DNA of 64,000 nt from DASWJZ01 sp963739005 (GCA_963739005.1 CAVTYQ010000004.1:496001-560000); one strand, 5' to 3'. Positions 25,635 to 35,760 are shown, counted from the stretch's first letter. The notes: generated by a model from the letters alone, not told the origin. Translations and numbers: made by a program.

Positions 25635-26584
25635 TTGCGCACCGCCCCGAAGGTGATGCCGCGCAGGAGATGCTTCCGAAGCAGGATGGTGAAGACACAG
25701 ATCGGGATCAGGAAGAGCGTCGTCCCGGCGGCGACCGCCGGCCAGTCCTGCCCGCCCTCGCCGATGATGAAGGGAATGAAGGGCGGCATGGTCTGCGCCT
25801 CGCCGGAGGTGAGGAGCACCGCGAAGGCGTATTCGTTCCAGGCGAAGATCAGGCAGAAGATCGCCGTCGCCGCGATTCCCGTCGTCGCCTGCGGCAGCAC
25901 CACCTTGATGAAAGCCTGTAGGCGCGAATAGCCGTCGATCATCGCGGCTTCCTCATATTCGCGCGGGATCTCGTCGATGAAGCCCTTGAGGAGCCAGACC
26001 GCGAGCGACACGTTCACGGCTGTATAAAGGAGGATCATGCCGATCTTCGAATCGGTCAGGCCGACCTCGCGGTACATGAGGTAGATCGGAATCGCCACCG
26101 CGATCGGCGGCATCATGCGCGTCGACAGGATGAAGAAGAGAAGGTCGTCCTTGAGCGGCACCTTGAAGCGCGAGAAGCCGTAAGCCGCGAGCACGCCGAG
26201 GAAGACGGCGAGGAAGGTCGAGCCGAAAGCGATGATGATGGAGTTGGTGAAGCGCCCGACGACGTTCGACGGCCCGGCGATCACCATGTTCCGCGAGCGC
26301 ACCAGCTTGTCGTACCAGGCGGTCGCGGGCGGCAGGCTCGCCATGTATTCAGGCGTCTGCCGGGTGCGCGTCGTGAAGAGGTTCACGTAGCCCTCGAGCG
26401 AAGGGCTGAAGAGCACTTTCGGCGGATAGGCGATCGAGTCGGGCGGCGTCTTGATGCTCGTGGCGACGATCCACAGAAGCGGGATGATGGTGATCAGGGC
26501 GTAGGCGACGACGATCACCGACGCGACCCGCTTGGCAAGCGGCGTAGGCTCGACGACCGAATGGGCGGCTGTGGCGGCGCTCAT
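25631..26584 (-). CDS. ABC transporter permease (MalG/carbohydrate type)
   Basis: 317 residues from ATG 26584; the frame is open further upstream but only through repeat sequence. Six hydrophobic spans; the binding-protein-dependent permease EAA motif is EYEEAAMIDGYSRLQAFIKVVLPQATTGI near residue 215. MalG-like features include a first span AYALITIIPLLWIVATSIKTPPD and a C-terminal LLRKHLLRGITFGAVRK that ends in the family's GAVKG-like block. It forms the channel with the other permease. The repeat at 26598-26736 separates the two genes. Confidence 0.9.
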   Translation of the reverse strand: MSAATAAHSVVEPTPLAKRVASVIVVAYALITIIPLLWIVATSIKTPPDSIAYPPKVLFSPSLEGYVNLFTTRTRQTPEYMASLPPATAWYDKLVRSRNMVIAGPSNVVGRFTNSIIIAFGSTFLAVFLGVLAAYGFSRFKVPLKDDLLFFILSTRMMPPIAVAIPIYLMYREVGLTDSKIGMILLYTAVNVSLAVWLLKGFIDEIPREYEEAAMIDGYSRLQAFIKVVLPQATTGIAATAIFCLIFAWNEYAFAVLLTSGEAQTMPPFIPFIIGEGGQDWPAVAAGTTLFLIPICVFTILLRKHLLRGITFGAVRK

Positions 26585-26597
26585 CGCGGGCCTCCAA

Positions 26598-26736
26598 CCC
26601 TCTCCCAGAAGGAGAGGGTGCCCGCGAAGCGGGCGGGTGAGGGGATGCTGCCTCGGCGAATTCCTGCTGCGTCGCAACCCCTCATCCGGCTGCTTCGCAG
26701 CCACCTTCTCCCCATGGGAGAAGGGACGCGCCGCGC
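26598..26736. repeat. REP-type palindromic element (CCCTCTCCCAGAAGGAGAGGG family)
   Basis: It consists of CCTCTCCCAGAAGGAGAGG, GCCCGCGAAGCGGGC, CCGGCTGCTTCGCAGCC and CTTCTCCCCATGGGAGAAG hairpins in a row between the two permease genes. The sequence is non-coding. Confidence 0.75.
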
Positions 26737-26753
26737 CCTGTTTCGAGCCGCGC

Positions 26754-27743
26754 TCATCGCTGCTTCACCCGGTTCAGCGCCTTCACGTAGATGTTGGCGA
26801 GGCCGAAGACGGTGACGAAGAGGATGATGGCGAAGGCGGACGAATAGCCGGTCTTCCAGCTTTCGAACGCCTCGCGCTTTAAGGTGATCGACGCGAGTTC
26901 GGTGATCGAGCCGGGGCCGCCGCCGGTCAGGAGGTTCACCATGTCGAACATCTTGAAATTCTCAATGCCGCGGAAGAGCACCGCGAGCATGATGAAGGGC
27001 AGCGCCATCGGCAGCGTGATCGACCAGAACTGGCGGAAGTTCGAAGCGCGGTCGACCTCGGCGGCCTCGTAGATGTCGTCGGGAATCGAGCGCAAGCCCG
27101 CGAGACAGATCAGCATCACGTAAGGCGTCCACATCCACACGTCGACGATCACGATCGCCCATGGCGCCAGGGAGACCTCGCCGAGCATCTGGAAAGACTG
27201 CGGATCGACGCCTGTCAGGAAGGAGACCGCGTAATTGAAAAGCCCGATCTGCGGCTGATAGAGGAACTTCCAGAAATTTCCGACGACAGCCGGCGATAGC
27301 ATCATCGGGATCAGGATCACCGTGGTCCAGAATCCGTGCCCGCGGAACTTTCGGTCGATCAGGTAGGCGAGTCCGAAGCCGATCAGCGTCTCGAATACGA
27401 TCGTCCAGATGACGAAATGGGAGGTTACCTGCATCCCGTACCAGATGTCGGAGTCGTTCAGGATGCGCTCGTAGAAGCGCAGTCCGATGTTCTTGATCTC
27501 GGCGTTCGGTCGATTCGCGCGGTAGTCGGTGAACGAGAGGTAGATCGTCCAGATCAGCGGAAAGATATTGATCGCAAGGAGCAGGAGGATCGTCGGAGCG
27601 ATGAAGAGCCACGCAAGCACGCGGTCGGAAAGACCACGAAGGCGTCTCGCCACTCCAGCCGGCGTCCCCGCGGCAACCCGATTGGCTAACATGACCTTGA
27701 CGGAGGAATCGCTCATTTCCGGTGATCCTGCCGTTTCAGGCAT
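26754..27743 (-). CDS. ABC transporter permease (MalF/UgpA carbohydrate type)
   Basis: 329 residues from ATG 27743 (an ATG at 27716 would give 320). Six spans; the first is WLFIAPTILLLLAINIFPLIWTIYLSFTDY, followed by the usual large periplasmic loop. The EAA motif is DIYEAAEVDRASNFRQFWSITLPMALPFI near residue 225. The gene follows the binding-protein gene after a strong hairpin, consistent with lower expression than the binding protein. Confidence 0.9.
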   Translation of the reverse strand: MPETAGSPEMSDSSVKVMLANRVAAGTPAGVARRLRGLSDRVLAWLFIAPTILLLLAINIFPLIWTIYLSFTDYRANRPNAEIKNIGLRFYERILNDSDIWYGMQVTSHFVIWTIVFETLIGFGLAYLIDRKFRGHGFWTTVILIPMMLSPAVVGNFWKFLYQPQIGLFNYAVSFLTGVDPQSFQMLGEVSLAPWAIVIVDVWMWTPYVMLICLAGLRSIPDDIYEAAEVDRASNFRQFWSITLPMALPFIMLAVLFRGIENFKMFDMVNLLTGGGPGSITELASITLKREAFESWKTGYSSAFAIILFVTVFGLANIYVKALNRVKQR

Positions 27744-27752
27744 CTCGAAGGA

Positions 27753-27782
27753 AGCCCCTCCCGAGGCAATCCGGGAGGGGCT
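27753..27782 (-). terminator. Strong hairpin between binding-protein gene and permease
   Basis: A perfect 11-bp stem AGCCCCTCCCG / CGGGAGGGGCT with an 8-nt loop lies in the 56-base gap. With no U-run after it, it is more likely a partial terminator or mRNA-stabilising hairpin that raises binding-protein yield relative to the permeases. Confidence 0.65.
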
Positions 27783-27799
27783 GTCTTAAGCAGGCAGGC

Positions 27800-29134
27800 C
27801 TAGATCTTGCCGGCGTCCTGGAAGACTTGCGTCCAGTCCTTGACCAGCGAGTCGAGCGCTTCCTTGGCCGTGCCCTGGTCGGCCACGACATAGTCGTGGA
27901 CGCGCTTCTGCATCGCCTGCAGGAGCTCGGCATAGGCCGGGTCGGCCCAGAAATCCTGCACGATTGCCATCGAGTCGAGGAACGGCTTGGCGTAGGGCGT
28001 GCTGTTCAGGAACGCCGGATCCTGGAGCGCCGACGTGGCGCAGGAGAAGCCGCCGAGCTGCATCCACTTGGCCTGCACATTCTTCTGGGCGAACCATTTG
28101 ATGTAGGCGAGCGCGCCATCCATGTTGTCGGTGTTGGCGAGGACCGAGATGCCCTGGCCGCCGAGCTGGGCGAAGTGGCCGTCCGGGCCGGCCGGATTGG
28201 CGAAGAAGCCGATCTTGTCGCCGCCGACATTCGGGTCCTTGTAGAGGCCGGGCCACGTGAAGGCGAAGTTCATGTGCAGCGCGACCTGGCCGGATTTGAA
28301 GGCGTCGGCCGATTCGCCCATATAGACGTTCGACGCGCCGGGCGGCGTGCAGCACTTGTAGAGGTCCTTGTAGAACTCAAGGCCCTTCACCGCTTCGGCG
28401 GAGTTGACGAAGCCCTCCATCTCGTAGGGCTTGTCGGGGTTCTGGTATTGGAAGCCGTAGTCGTAGAGGACGTTCGTCACGCCCATCGTGATGCCTTCCG
28501 AGCCGCGCTCCGTGTAGATGGAGGCGCCGTAGACGGTCTTGCCGTCGATCTGGCGGTTCTGGAAGAACTCGGCGATCTGCTTCAGCTGGTCATAGGTCGC
28601 GGGCGGGCCGAGCTCCCAGCCATACTTGTCCTTGAATTCCTTCTGCAGCTCGGGGCGCGAGAACCAGTCCTTGCGGTAGGTCCAGCCAACGACGTCGCCC
28701 ATCGCCGGAAGCGCCCAATAGTTCGGCGTGCCCTTCGGCCACTCGGAATAACCGACGACGGTCGCCGGCATGAAGTCGTCCATCGAGATGTTGTTCTTGT
28801 CGAAGAAGTCGTTGAGCTTGACGTAGTAGCCGTTTTCCGCCGAGCCGCCGATCCACTGGCTGTCGCCGATGATGAGATCGCAGAGCGTGCCGTGCGAGTT
28901 GAGCTCATTCAGGAAGCGGTCGGCGTAGCTCGTCCACGGAACGAACTCGAATTTCATCTGAATGCCCAATTCGGCCGTGAAATCCTTGGACAGCTCGACC
29001 AGCGCGTTGGCCGGATCCCAGGCGGCCCAGCAGAGCGTAAGCTCTCCGCCCGCGGCCTGTGCGCCGCTCGCCGCGGCGCCGGAAAGGAGTCCCGCCGCAA
29101 GCACGGCAAGCGCCCCACGATGCAGTCTCTTCAT
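27800..29134 (-). CDS. ABC transporter substrate-binding protein (carbohydrate/polyol type)
   Basis: 444 residues from ATG 29134, with GGAGGG before it. A Sec signal peptide (MKRLHRGALAVLAAGLLSG, cleavage likely after AQA) precedes a mature part beginning GGELTLCWAAWDPANALVEL, a family 1 extracellular solute-binding protein. Two Cys pairs are possible (LCW, TLCD, KCCTPP, FSCAT). It heads the ten-kilobase operon transporter-dhaLM-HPr-EI-HTH-dhaK. Glycerol, dihydroxyacetone or a related polyol is the likely cargo because the kinase is encoded downstream (inference). Confidence 0.9.
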   Translation of the reverse strand: MKRLHRGALAVLAAGLLSGAAASGAQAAGGELTLCWAAWDPANALVELSKDFTAELGIQMKFEFVPWTSYADRFLNELNSHGTLCDLIIGDSQWIGGSAENGYYVKLNDFFDKNNISMDDFMPATVVGYSEWPKGTPNYWALPAMGDVVGWTYRKDWFSRPELQKEFKDKYGWELGPPATYDQLKQIAEFFQNRQIDGKTVYGASIYTERGSEGITMGVTNVLYDYGFQYQNPDKPYEMEGFVNSAEAVKGLEFYKDLYKCCTPPGASNVYMGESADAFKSGQVALHMNFAFTWPGLYKDPNVGGDKIGFFANPAGPDGHFAQLGGQGISVLANTDNMDGALAYIKWFAQKNVQAKWMQLGGFSCATSALQDPAFLNSTPYAKPFLDSMAIVQDFWADPAYAELLQAMQKRVHDYVVADQGTAKEALDSLVKDWTQVFQDAGKI

Positions 29135-29339
29135 GCTAATCCCTCCTAGCGTTTCCATGCGGCTACCCGGCTCGCATGCCTCCGGCCGCAATCGCGGCCA
29201 TTCCGTCTCGGCTCGGCGAGCCGATGTTTAGTTATTTTGTTTAGTAGAGTGGATTTCACTTAACTCGGCAAGCGGAAATTATGCTGCAATGCAGCAGAAA
29301 ACCGTCAGTATGGCTGACTTACCCGCGAGCCGGATTTGT
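29135..29339. promoter_or_regulatory. AT-richer intergenic region before the ABC-dha operon, with two palindromes
   Basis: This gap holds the ureG 3' end and the promoter of the ABC-dha operon. It contains GCTGCA-A-TGCAGC (29283-29295) and GTCAG-TATGG-CTGAC (29304-29318), either terminators for the urease operon or operators. A locally AT-rich stretch (GATGTTTAGTTATTTTGTTT at 29220-29239) is the best candidate for a promoter core. No gene is seen here. Confidence 0.45.
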
Positions 29340-29966
29340 TTAGTGAGCGAGACCGCCTGCGTCCTCGACGAAGGCGACGATGCGCTCGAGGCCGTGCCGC
29401 CGGCGCATGTCGGCGAAGACGTAAGGGCGTTCGCCGCGCATGCGCTTCGTGTCGGCTTCCATCACGTCGAGGTCGGCTCCGACATGCGGCGCAAGGTCGA
29501 TCTTGTTGACGACGAGAAGGTCGGAGCGGGTAATGCCGGGACCGCCTTTGCGCGGCACCTTTTCGCCGCCGGCGACGTCGATGACATAGATGGTGAGGTC
29601 GGCAAGCTCCGGCGAGAAGGTGGCGGCGAGATTGTCGCCGCCCAATTCGATAAAGACAATGTCGAGATCGGGAAAACGCGCGCGCATCGCGGCGATCGCC
29701 TGCAGATTGATGGAGGCGTCCTCGCGGATCGCCGTGTGCGGGCAGCCGCCGGTCTCCACGCCCATGATGCGCTCTTCGGGGAGCGCCTGCAGACGGGTGA
29801 GTATCTCGGCGTCCTCTTTCGTATAGATGTCGTTGGTGACGACCGCGACAGAGTAGCGCTCGCGCATCGCCTTGCAGAGCATCTCCGTCAGCGTCGTCTT
29901 GCCGGCGCCGACCGGGCCGCCGATGCCGACACGAAGCGGGCCGTTCGTCTTCCCATTTTCCCTCAT
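29340..29966 (-). CDS. ureG: Urease accessory GTPase UreG
   Basis: 208 residues, standard size. The P-loop is GIGGPVGAGKTTLTE near residue 15, the EIL-type switch is VTNDIYTKEDAEIL, the nickel-binding GVETGGCPHTAIR motif near residue 70 has the invariant Cys-Pro-His, and VVNKIDLAPHVG gives the GTPase NKxD. UreG couples GTP hydrolysis to Ni delivery during urease activation together with UreD, UreF and UreE. Its ATG overlaps the ureF stop; it is the last gene of the urt-ure operon. Confidence 0.96.
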   Translation of the reverse strand: MRENGKTNGPLRVGIGGPVGAGKTTLTEMLCKAMRERYSVAVVTNDIYTKEDAEILTRLQALPEERIMGVETGGCPHTAIREDASINLQAIAAMRARFPDLDIVFIELGGDNLAATFSPELADLTIYVIDVAGGEKVPRKGGPGITRSDLLVVNKIDLAPHVGADLDVMEADTKRMRGERPYVFADMRRRHGLERIVAFVEDAGGLAH

Positions 29967-30664
29967 GTGCGGAACACCCGCGAATACTGCGTCTCGTGGC
30001 GCATCGACGCGATGTCGGCGCGGATCGTCGCGGAGCCGAGATCGTCGAGCGTCGATTTTTCCGCGCGACGGGCGGTGGTCACGATGAGCGGGTGCAGCGA
30101 CGCGAGGACGTTGAGTCCGGCGCTCTGGCCGAGCGGCACGAGCCGCACGCCGACGGAGACGAGGTTCGCGACGAACGCGTTGAGATAAGCGGGGAGGGCG
30201 GCTTCAAGCGCAATGTCGTGCGCGGCAGCGGCCGCCCCGACCGCGACGGGATAAGCAGCACCGCCTGTCTTCGACAGAGCTTCGAGGGTCGCGGAGGGCC
30301 ACGCCACTCCGATCGCGTCGAGAAAAGCGCGGCCCTGCGCCGTCGTTTCCAGACGCCGCTCGCGCGAAGTGGCGAGCGCCTCCGCAAGTTCGGCCACGGA
30401 GAGGAGATCGTCGTCGGCGCAAAGGCGCGTCGCGCGATGCGCTTCGGTGAAGAGCACCGCATCGTTCCACAGGCTGCCGCGTTGGAGCAGGTCGGTGACC
30501 CACGACGCGAGCGCGTCGCTGCTGCGGATTTCGCCGTTGTCGATCAGAAATTCGAGGCCGTGGGAGTAGGAGAATGCGCCGACCGGAAAGGCCGGCGAGA
30601 GGAAGGTCATGAGCTTCAAGAGCTCCGGCGCGGCGAGCGTCTCTTCGCGCGCGATTTCAGCCAT
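29963..30664 (-). CDS. ureF: Urease accessory protein UreF
   Basis: 233 residues from ATG 30664; upstream open frame is the shadow of ureE. The all-helical UreF pattern is visible: LLKLMTFLSPAFPVGAFSYSHGLE at the start, WVTDLLQRGSLWNDAVLF, and near the end LVPLGQSAGLNVLASLHPLI. It bridges UreD and UreG in the activation complex. It overlaps ureE by 8 bases. Confidence 0.94.
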   Translation of the reverse strand: MAEIAREETLAAPELLKLMTFLSPAFPVGAFSYSHGLEFLIDNGEIRSSDALASWVTDLLQRGSLWNDAVLFTEAHRATRLCADDDLLSVAELAEALATSRERRLETTAQGRAFLDAIGVAWPSATLEALSKTGGAAYPVAVGAAAAAHDIALEAALPAYLNAFVANLVSVGVRLVPLGQSAGLNVLASLHPLIVTTARRAEKSTLDDLGSATIRADIASMRHETQYSRVFRT

Positions 30665-31142
30665 GGCCGTGCGCATGATCGTGCCCGTGGCCATGTCCGT
30701 GATCGTCTCCGCCCTGCGCGTAGGCGCCGCCTTCCGGATCGAACGGCGCCTCGATCGGGGCGATCCCGGCGCCGAGGCCGAGGAGCATCCCGGCGAGGAC
30801 ATGGTCGGGCCGGATCAGGATGTAGTCCGCTTCGATCGCCGCCGGCACATGCCGGTTGCCGAGATGCCAGGCGAGGCGGGCCAGGTGATGTGGGTCGTCG
30901 GCGGTGACGACGAGCAGCGGCTCGGGCCGCGCGCGAACTTCGACCATGCGCCCGTCCTCAAGCGCCAGCCCGTCGCCATGTCGGAGCGCCGTCGCCTCGG
31001 GAAGATCGAGCAGGAATTCGATCCCGCGTTCGCCCATCATCGCGAGCCGCCGACGATGGCGATCGTCATAGGGGAGGAGCACGGTATCGGTCGAAGCGCC
31101 GTTCCAATGCCCGGCGCGGACGACCTTGGTGGCGCGGATCAC
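30657..31142 (-). CDS. ureE: Urease accessory nickel chaperone UreE
   Basis: 161 residues. The N-terminal domain has the LTLP-like DRHRRRLAMMGERGIEFLLDLPEATALRHGDGL region, the middle has the conserved YHLGNRH-type block (LAWHLGNRHVPA), and the C-terminus is His-rich (GDDHGHGHGHDHAHGHG), which binds nickel. It hands Ni to UreG. It starts inside the end of the acetyltransferase gene. Confidence 0.95.
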   Translation of the reverse strand: MIRATKVVRAGHWNGASTDTVLLPYDDRHRRRLAMMGERGIEFLLDLPEATALRHGDGLALEDGRMVEVRARPEPLLVVTADDPHHLARLAWHLGNRHVPAAIEADYILIRPDHVLAGMLLGLGAGIAPIEAPFDPEGGAYAQGGDDHGHGHGHDHAHGHG

Positions 31143-31672
31143 GACGCTTGAGACTCCATTTGACGTATCGCCGTAGCGGCGTCCGGCGACGCGGCAATCG
31201 GTTTGCGCATGGTGATGCTTGTGGGCCTATCATAGCCGGGATGCGCGGTCTCCGCGACCTTCACGAAACCGAGTCGGGAGAATGCAGCGTGATTCTCGGT
31301 GAGCTCGACCCGCGTCTGCAGCTCAAGCGCGACGCGGCCGTGGTCCACGGCGAACACCTCGGCCATCGCGAGGAGACGCCGGGCGATCCCTTGACCGCGA
31401 TAGGCGGCGTCGACAGCGAGCTTTCCGACATAGGCGCGGTCCGGTTCGAGCCGGAGGAACACGCAGCCAACGAGCCTGTCGCCGTCGGCGGCAAGAAGGA
31501 GCGTCTCCTGCACCGTTTTCGCCGCGAGATCGGCAACACCCATGCGCAGAAGCGACGACGGCGGATCAATCCGCGGCGCCATGTAGGCAAAGCTCTCCAT
31601 GAGCAGCCGATGCAATTCGTCCCAGCGGTCGAATGCGGCATCGGTGACGCGACAGGTCACGCCCAAGAGCAA
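31139..31672 (-). CDS. GNAT-family N-acetyltransferase inside the urease operon
   Basis: 177 residues. The acetyl-CoA-binding motif A is YVGKLAVDAAYRGQGIARRLLAMAE near residue 80-105 (RGQGIA being the Q/RxxGxG/A loop). ENHAAFSRLGFVKVAETAHPG is motif B. The substrate is unknown. It lies between ureC (3-base gap) and ureE (4-base overlap), so it is translated with the urease genes. A role in urease maturation is not established. Confidence 0.85.
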   Translation of the reverse strand: MLLGVTCRVTDAAFDRWDELHRLLMESFAYMAPRIDPPSSLLRMGVADLAAKTVQETLLLAADGDRLVGCVFLRLEPDRAYVGKLAVDAAYRGQGIARRLLAMAEVFAVDHGRVALELQTRVELTENHAAFSRLGFVKVAETAHPGYDRPTSITMRKPIAASPDAATAIRQMESQAS

Positions 31673-31675
31673 CCC

Positions 31676-33390
<1,715 letters not shown>

Positions 33391-33391
<1 letters not shown>

Positions 33392-33696
33392 CAGAGGCTA
33401 CCCATCACTTTCTGATTGAAGCCAAAAACCTTGCGCGCGCCGGAAAGCGGCACGAGCGTCACCTCGCGCGTCTGCCCCGGCTCGAAGCGGACGGCGGTGC
33501 CGGCGGCGATATCGAGCCGCATGCCGCGCGCCTTCGCGCGGTCGAAGTCGAGCGCGCCGTTCGTCTCGAAGAAATGGTAGTGCGAGCCGACCTGCACCGG
33601 CCGGTCGCCCTTGTTAGCGACCGTGAGCGTCACCGTCTTCGCGCCGGCGTTGAGTTCGATTTCGCCCTTCGCCGGAAAGACTTCGCCGGGGATCAT
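33391..33696 (-). CDS. ureB: Urease subunit beta
   Basis: 101 residues: MIPGEVFPAKGEIELNAGAK, then VQVGSHYHFFETNGALDFDR, GMRLDIAAGTAVRFEPGQTREVTLV and GARKVFGFNQKVMG. All standard UreB blocks are present at normal length. Its ATG overlaps the stop of the small membrane peptide. Confidence 0.96.
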
Positions 33697-33812
33697 CTGA
33701 GTATGCTCCAGACCTTACGGATGCCGAGGACGAGAAGGACGACGACGAGGACGTAGCCGATCGCGGCGAGGTCGAACGGGCTGAAGGGAAGCGGCGCGTG
33801 GAATTCCGGCAT
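33693..33812 (-). CDS. 39-residue single-span membrane peptide between ureA and ureB
   Basis: The ORF runs from ATG 33812 to a TGA that overlaps the ureB ATG (ATGA). It begins MPEFHAPLPFSPFDLAAIGY, then has one hydrophobic span rich in Val and Leu, and ends with IRKVWSILR, giving one membrane helix with a basic C-terminal end. It fills exactly the ureA-ureB gap and is coupled to ureB, so it is probably translated. It could couple translation, tether urease to the membrane or be involved in urea or nickel flow, but no function is known. Confidence 0.65.
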   Translation of the reverse strand: MPEFHAPLPFSPFDLAAIGYVLVVVLLVLGIRKVWSILR

Positions 33813-33819
33813 GCGCCCG

Positions 33820-34122
33820 CTACCTGATCGGCTCGTGCACGGTGACGAGCTTGGTGCCGTCCGGGAACGTCGCCTCGACCTGCACGTCGTGGATCATCTC
33901 CGCGATGCCCTCCATGACCTGCGCCCGGGTAACGACATGCGCGCCGGCCTCCATCAGTTCGGCGACCGTGCGGCCGTCGCGCGCGCCCTCCACCACGAAG
34001 TCGGTGATGAGCGCGATCGCTTCCGGATGGTTCAGCTTGACGCCACGCTCCAGCCGCTTGCGCGCCACGATGGCCGCCATGGCGATCAACAGCTTGTCCT
34101 TTTCGCGCGGCGTCAGGTTCAT
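33820..34122 (-). CDS. ureA: Urease subunit gamma
   Basis: 100 residues from ATG 34122, the usual UreA length. MNLTPREKDKLLIAMAAIVARKRLERG, LNHPEAIALITDFVVEGARDGRTVAELM and MIHDVQVEATFPDGTKLVTVHEPI are the family blocks. The subunit is structural in the (ABC)3 urease assembly. Confidence 0.96.
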   Translation of the reverse strand: MNLTPREKDKLLIAMAAIVARKRLERGVKLNHPEAIALITDFVVEGARDGRTVAELMEAGAHVVTRAQVMEGIAEMIHDVQVEATFPDGTKLVTVHEPIR

Positions 34123-34126
34123 GGAG

Positions 34127-34981
34127 TCAAATCCGCCAAAGCTTCGGAAGCGCGGCACCGTCGCGCAGCGCCGCGAGGAGGGGAATGAGCGTCTGCCGGA
34201 GCGCGAAGCCGGTCGGCACTGTGACGCGCGCGGTGAGCTTGCCGTCGAAGGCGCTGACGCCGCCGGCCGCGCCTACGATGCCGCGTGCTTCTGAGAGGTA
34301 GCGTTCGGGCTCTTCCGTCACGAGGAGGACCGTCGCCATTGCCCCCGCGCTCGCGAGCACGGCCGGTCTGCTCAAGAGATCGGCATCCGCCCAATCGAGT
34401 CGCAGATCGTCGGCAAAGACGAGCCGCCCGTTTCGCCGAATGCGCCAGCGGTCGGCAAAAAGCCCGGTGCGGACCACTTCGCCACGCGCCGCCCGGCCGA
34501 AAATCACGGCCTCGACAAGAAGAAGCTCGGAGTTTCGGTCGAGATCGGCCGCGAGCTGCCGCGAGAGCTGCGCTCCGTCGAAAAGGATCGCTTCCTGCGG
34601 AAGCCAGTCAAGCCGCGCCCTCGCGGCGACGCTGAGCGTCGTGCGGATTTCGGCCGTTCCAGCCGACGCGCGGTAGATCTTCTCGCAGGCCTGCGTAGTG
34701 GCGACGGCGCGGCAACCGGGTGCGAGCCGGATTTCCGCTTCCATCCGATCGCCGCCGGTCAGGCCGCCGGCGGTGTTGATGAGCACCGCCTCTGGCGGAT
34801 TTTCGGCCGGGCGGTGCGGAAACCGCACCTTCGCCGCCCCCGACTGGTGCAGCCGGTCGAGCCGGGTCGCGCCGCCCTCGTACTTGAAGGCGATCCGCGC
34901 CGTGCCTTGCGTCCGCTCGAAGCGCGGAGCCGCCGCGGGGGGCAGCTCAGACGGTAAGGTGGCGGCGAACGGCAGAGTCAT
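34127..34981 (-). CDS. ureD: Urease accessory protein UreD (UreH)
   Basis: 284 residues from ATG 34981, overlapping urtE by 35 bases. Typical motifs: ARIAFKYEGGATRLDRLHQSG, LINTAGGLTGGDRMEAEI, WLPQEAILFDGAQLSRQLAADL and EAVIFGRAARGE. UreD docks on apo-urease and with UreF and UreG brings in nickel. The overlap with urtE welds transport and enzyme genes into one unit. Confidence 0.95.
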   Translation of the reverse strand: MTLPFAATLPSELPPAAAPRFERTQGTARIAFKYEGGATRLDRLHQSGAAKVRFPHRPAENPPEAVLINTAGGLTGGDRMEAEIRLAPGCRAVATTQACEKIYRASAGTAEIRTTLSVAARARLDWLPQEAILFDGAQLSRQLAADLDRNSELLLVEAVIFGRAARGEVVRTGLFADRWRIRRNGRLVFADDLRLDWADADLLSRPAVLASAGAMATVLLVTEEPERYLSEARGIVGAAGGVSAFDGKLTARVTVPTGFALRQTLIPLLAALRDGAALPKLWRI

Positions 34982-35642
34982 CGAGGTCCGCGGCGGTTCC
35001 CGAAAAGACGACCTCGCCACGATCCATGATCGCGACGCGGTCGGCAAGCTCCCGCGCGAAATCGAGGTACTGCTCGACCAGCACGATGCCGAGGCCGGCC
35101 TGCTCCTTCAGGTAGACGATGGCGCGGCCGATATCCTTGATGATCGAGGGCTGGATGCCTTCGGTCGGCTCGTCGAGGACGAGAAGCTTCGGGCGCATGA
35201 CGAGCGCGCGGCCGATCGCGAGCTGCTGCTGCTGTCCGCCGGAAAGATCGCCGCCGCGCCGCCCGAGCATCGATTTCAGCACCGGGAAAAGCTCGAAGAC
35301 CACGTCGGGGACGCCGCGCTCGCCGCGCTTCAGCGGCGCGAAGCCGGTTTCGAGGTTCTCGCGGACGCTGAGAAGCGGAAAGATGTCGCGGCCCTGCGGC
35401 ACGTAGCCGATTCCGGCGCGGGCGCGCGAATAGGGCGAGCCGGTAAGCGGCGCGCCCTCGAAGAGGATGCGGCCGCCGGACGCCGGCTCATGGCCGACGA
35501 TCGCGCGCAAGAGGCTCGACTTGCCGACGCCGTTCCGCCCGAGGATGCAGGTCACCTTTCCGGCTTCGGCCGTGACGCTGACGCCGCGCAGCGCCTGCGC
35601 CGCGCCGTAGTGAAGATCGAGGTTCTCGACGGAGAGCATCAT
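34947..35642 (-). CDS. urtE: Urea ABC transporter ATP-binding protein UrtE
   Basis: 231 residues (230 if the second ATG is used). LHYGAAQALRGVSV, Walker A GRNGVGKSS, Q-loop VPQGRDIFPLLSVRENLETGF, signature LSGGQQQQLAIGRAL, Walker B KLLVLDEPTEGIQPSIIKDI and LVEQYLDFA are diagnostic for UrtE. It energises high-affinity urea uptake with UrtD. A repeat element separates it from urtD. Confidence 0.94.
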   Translation of the reverse strand: MMLSVENLDLHYGAAQALRGVSVTAEAGKVTCILGRNGVGKSSLLRAIVGHEPASGGRILFEGAPLTGSPYSRARAGIGYVPQGRDIFPLLSVRENLETGFAPLKRGERGVPDVVFELFPVLKSMLGRRGGDLSGGQQQQLAIGRALVMRPKLLVLDEPTEGIQPSIIKDIGRAIVYLKEQAGLGIVLVEQYLDFARELADRVAIMDRGEVVFSGTAADLDDSAVRRHLTV

Positions 35643-35750
35643 TCCCTCCCCCCTTGCGGGGGAGGGTTAGGGAGGGGGGAAGGAAGCCTTCGCGAGGCCT
35701 TTCCCCCCTCTCCGTCTCTCCCCCGCAAGGGGGGAGAGGGCGCGCGTTGC
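35643..35750. repeat. REP-type palindrome between urtD and urtE
   Basis: CCCTCCCCCCTTGCGGGGGAG and CTCTCCCCCGCAAGGGGGGAG units in inverse orientation, as in the element at 25512-25614. Here it is fully intergenic. Confidence 0.8.
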
Positions 35751-35760
35751 GCTCTCATCC

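Noticed and set aside
27722..29149. Plus-strand ORF of 475 codons opposite the polyol binding-protein gene
   Set aside because: Same reason: the minus strand encodes a complete binding protein with signal peptide, and the plus frame has no recognisable domain or RBS.
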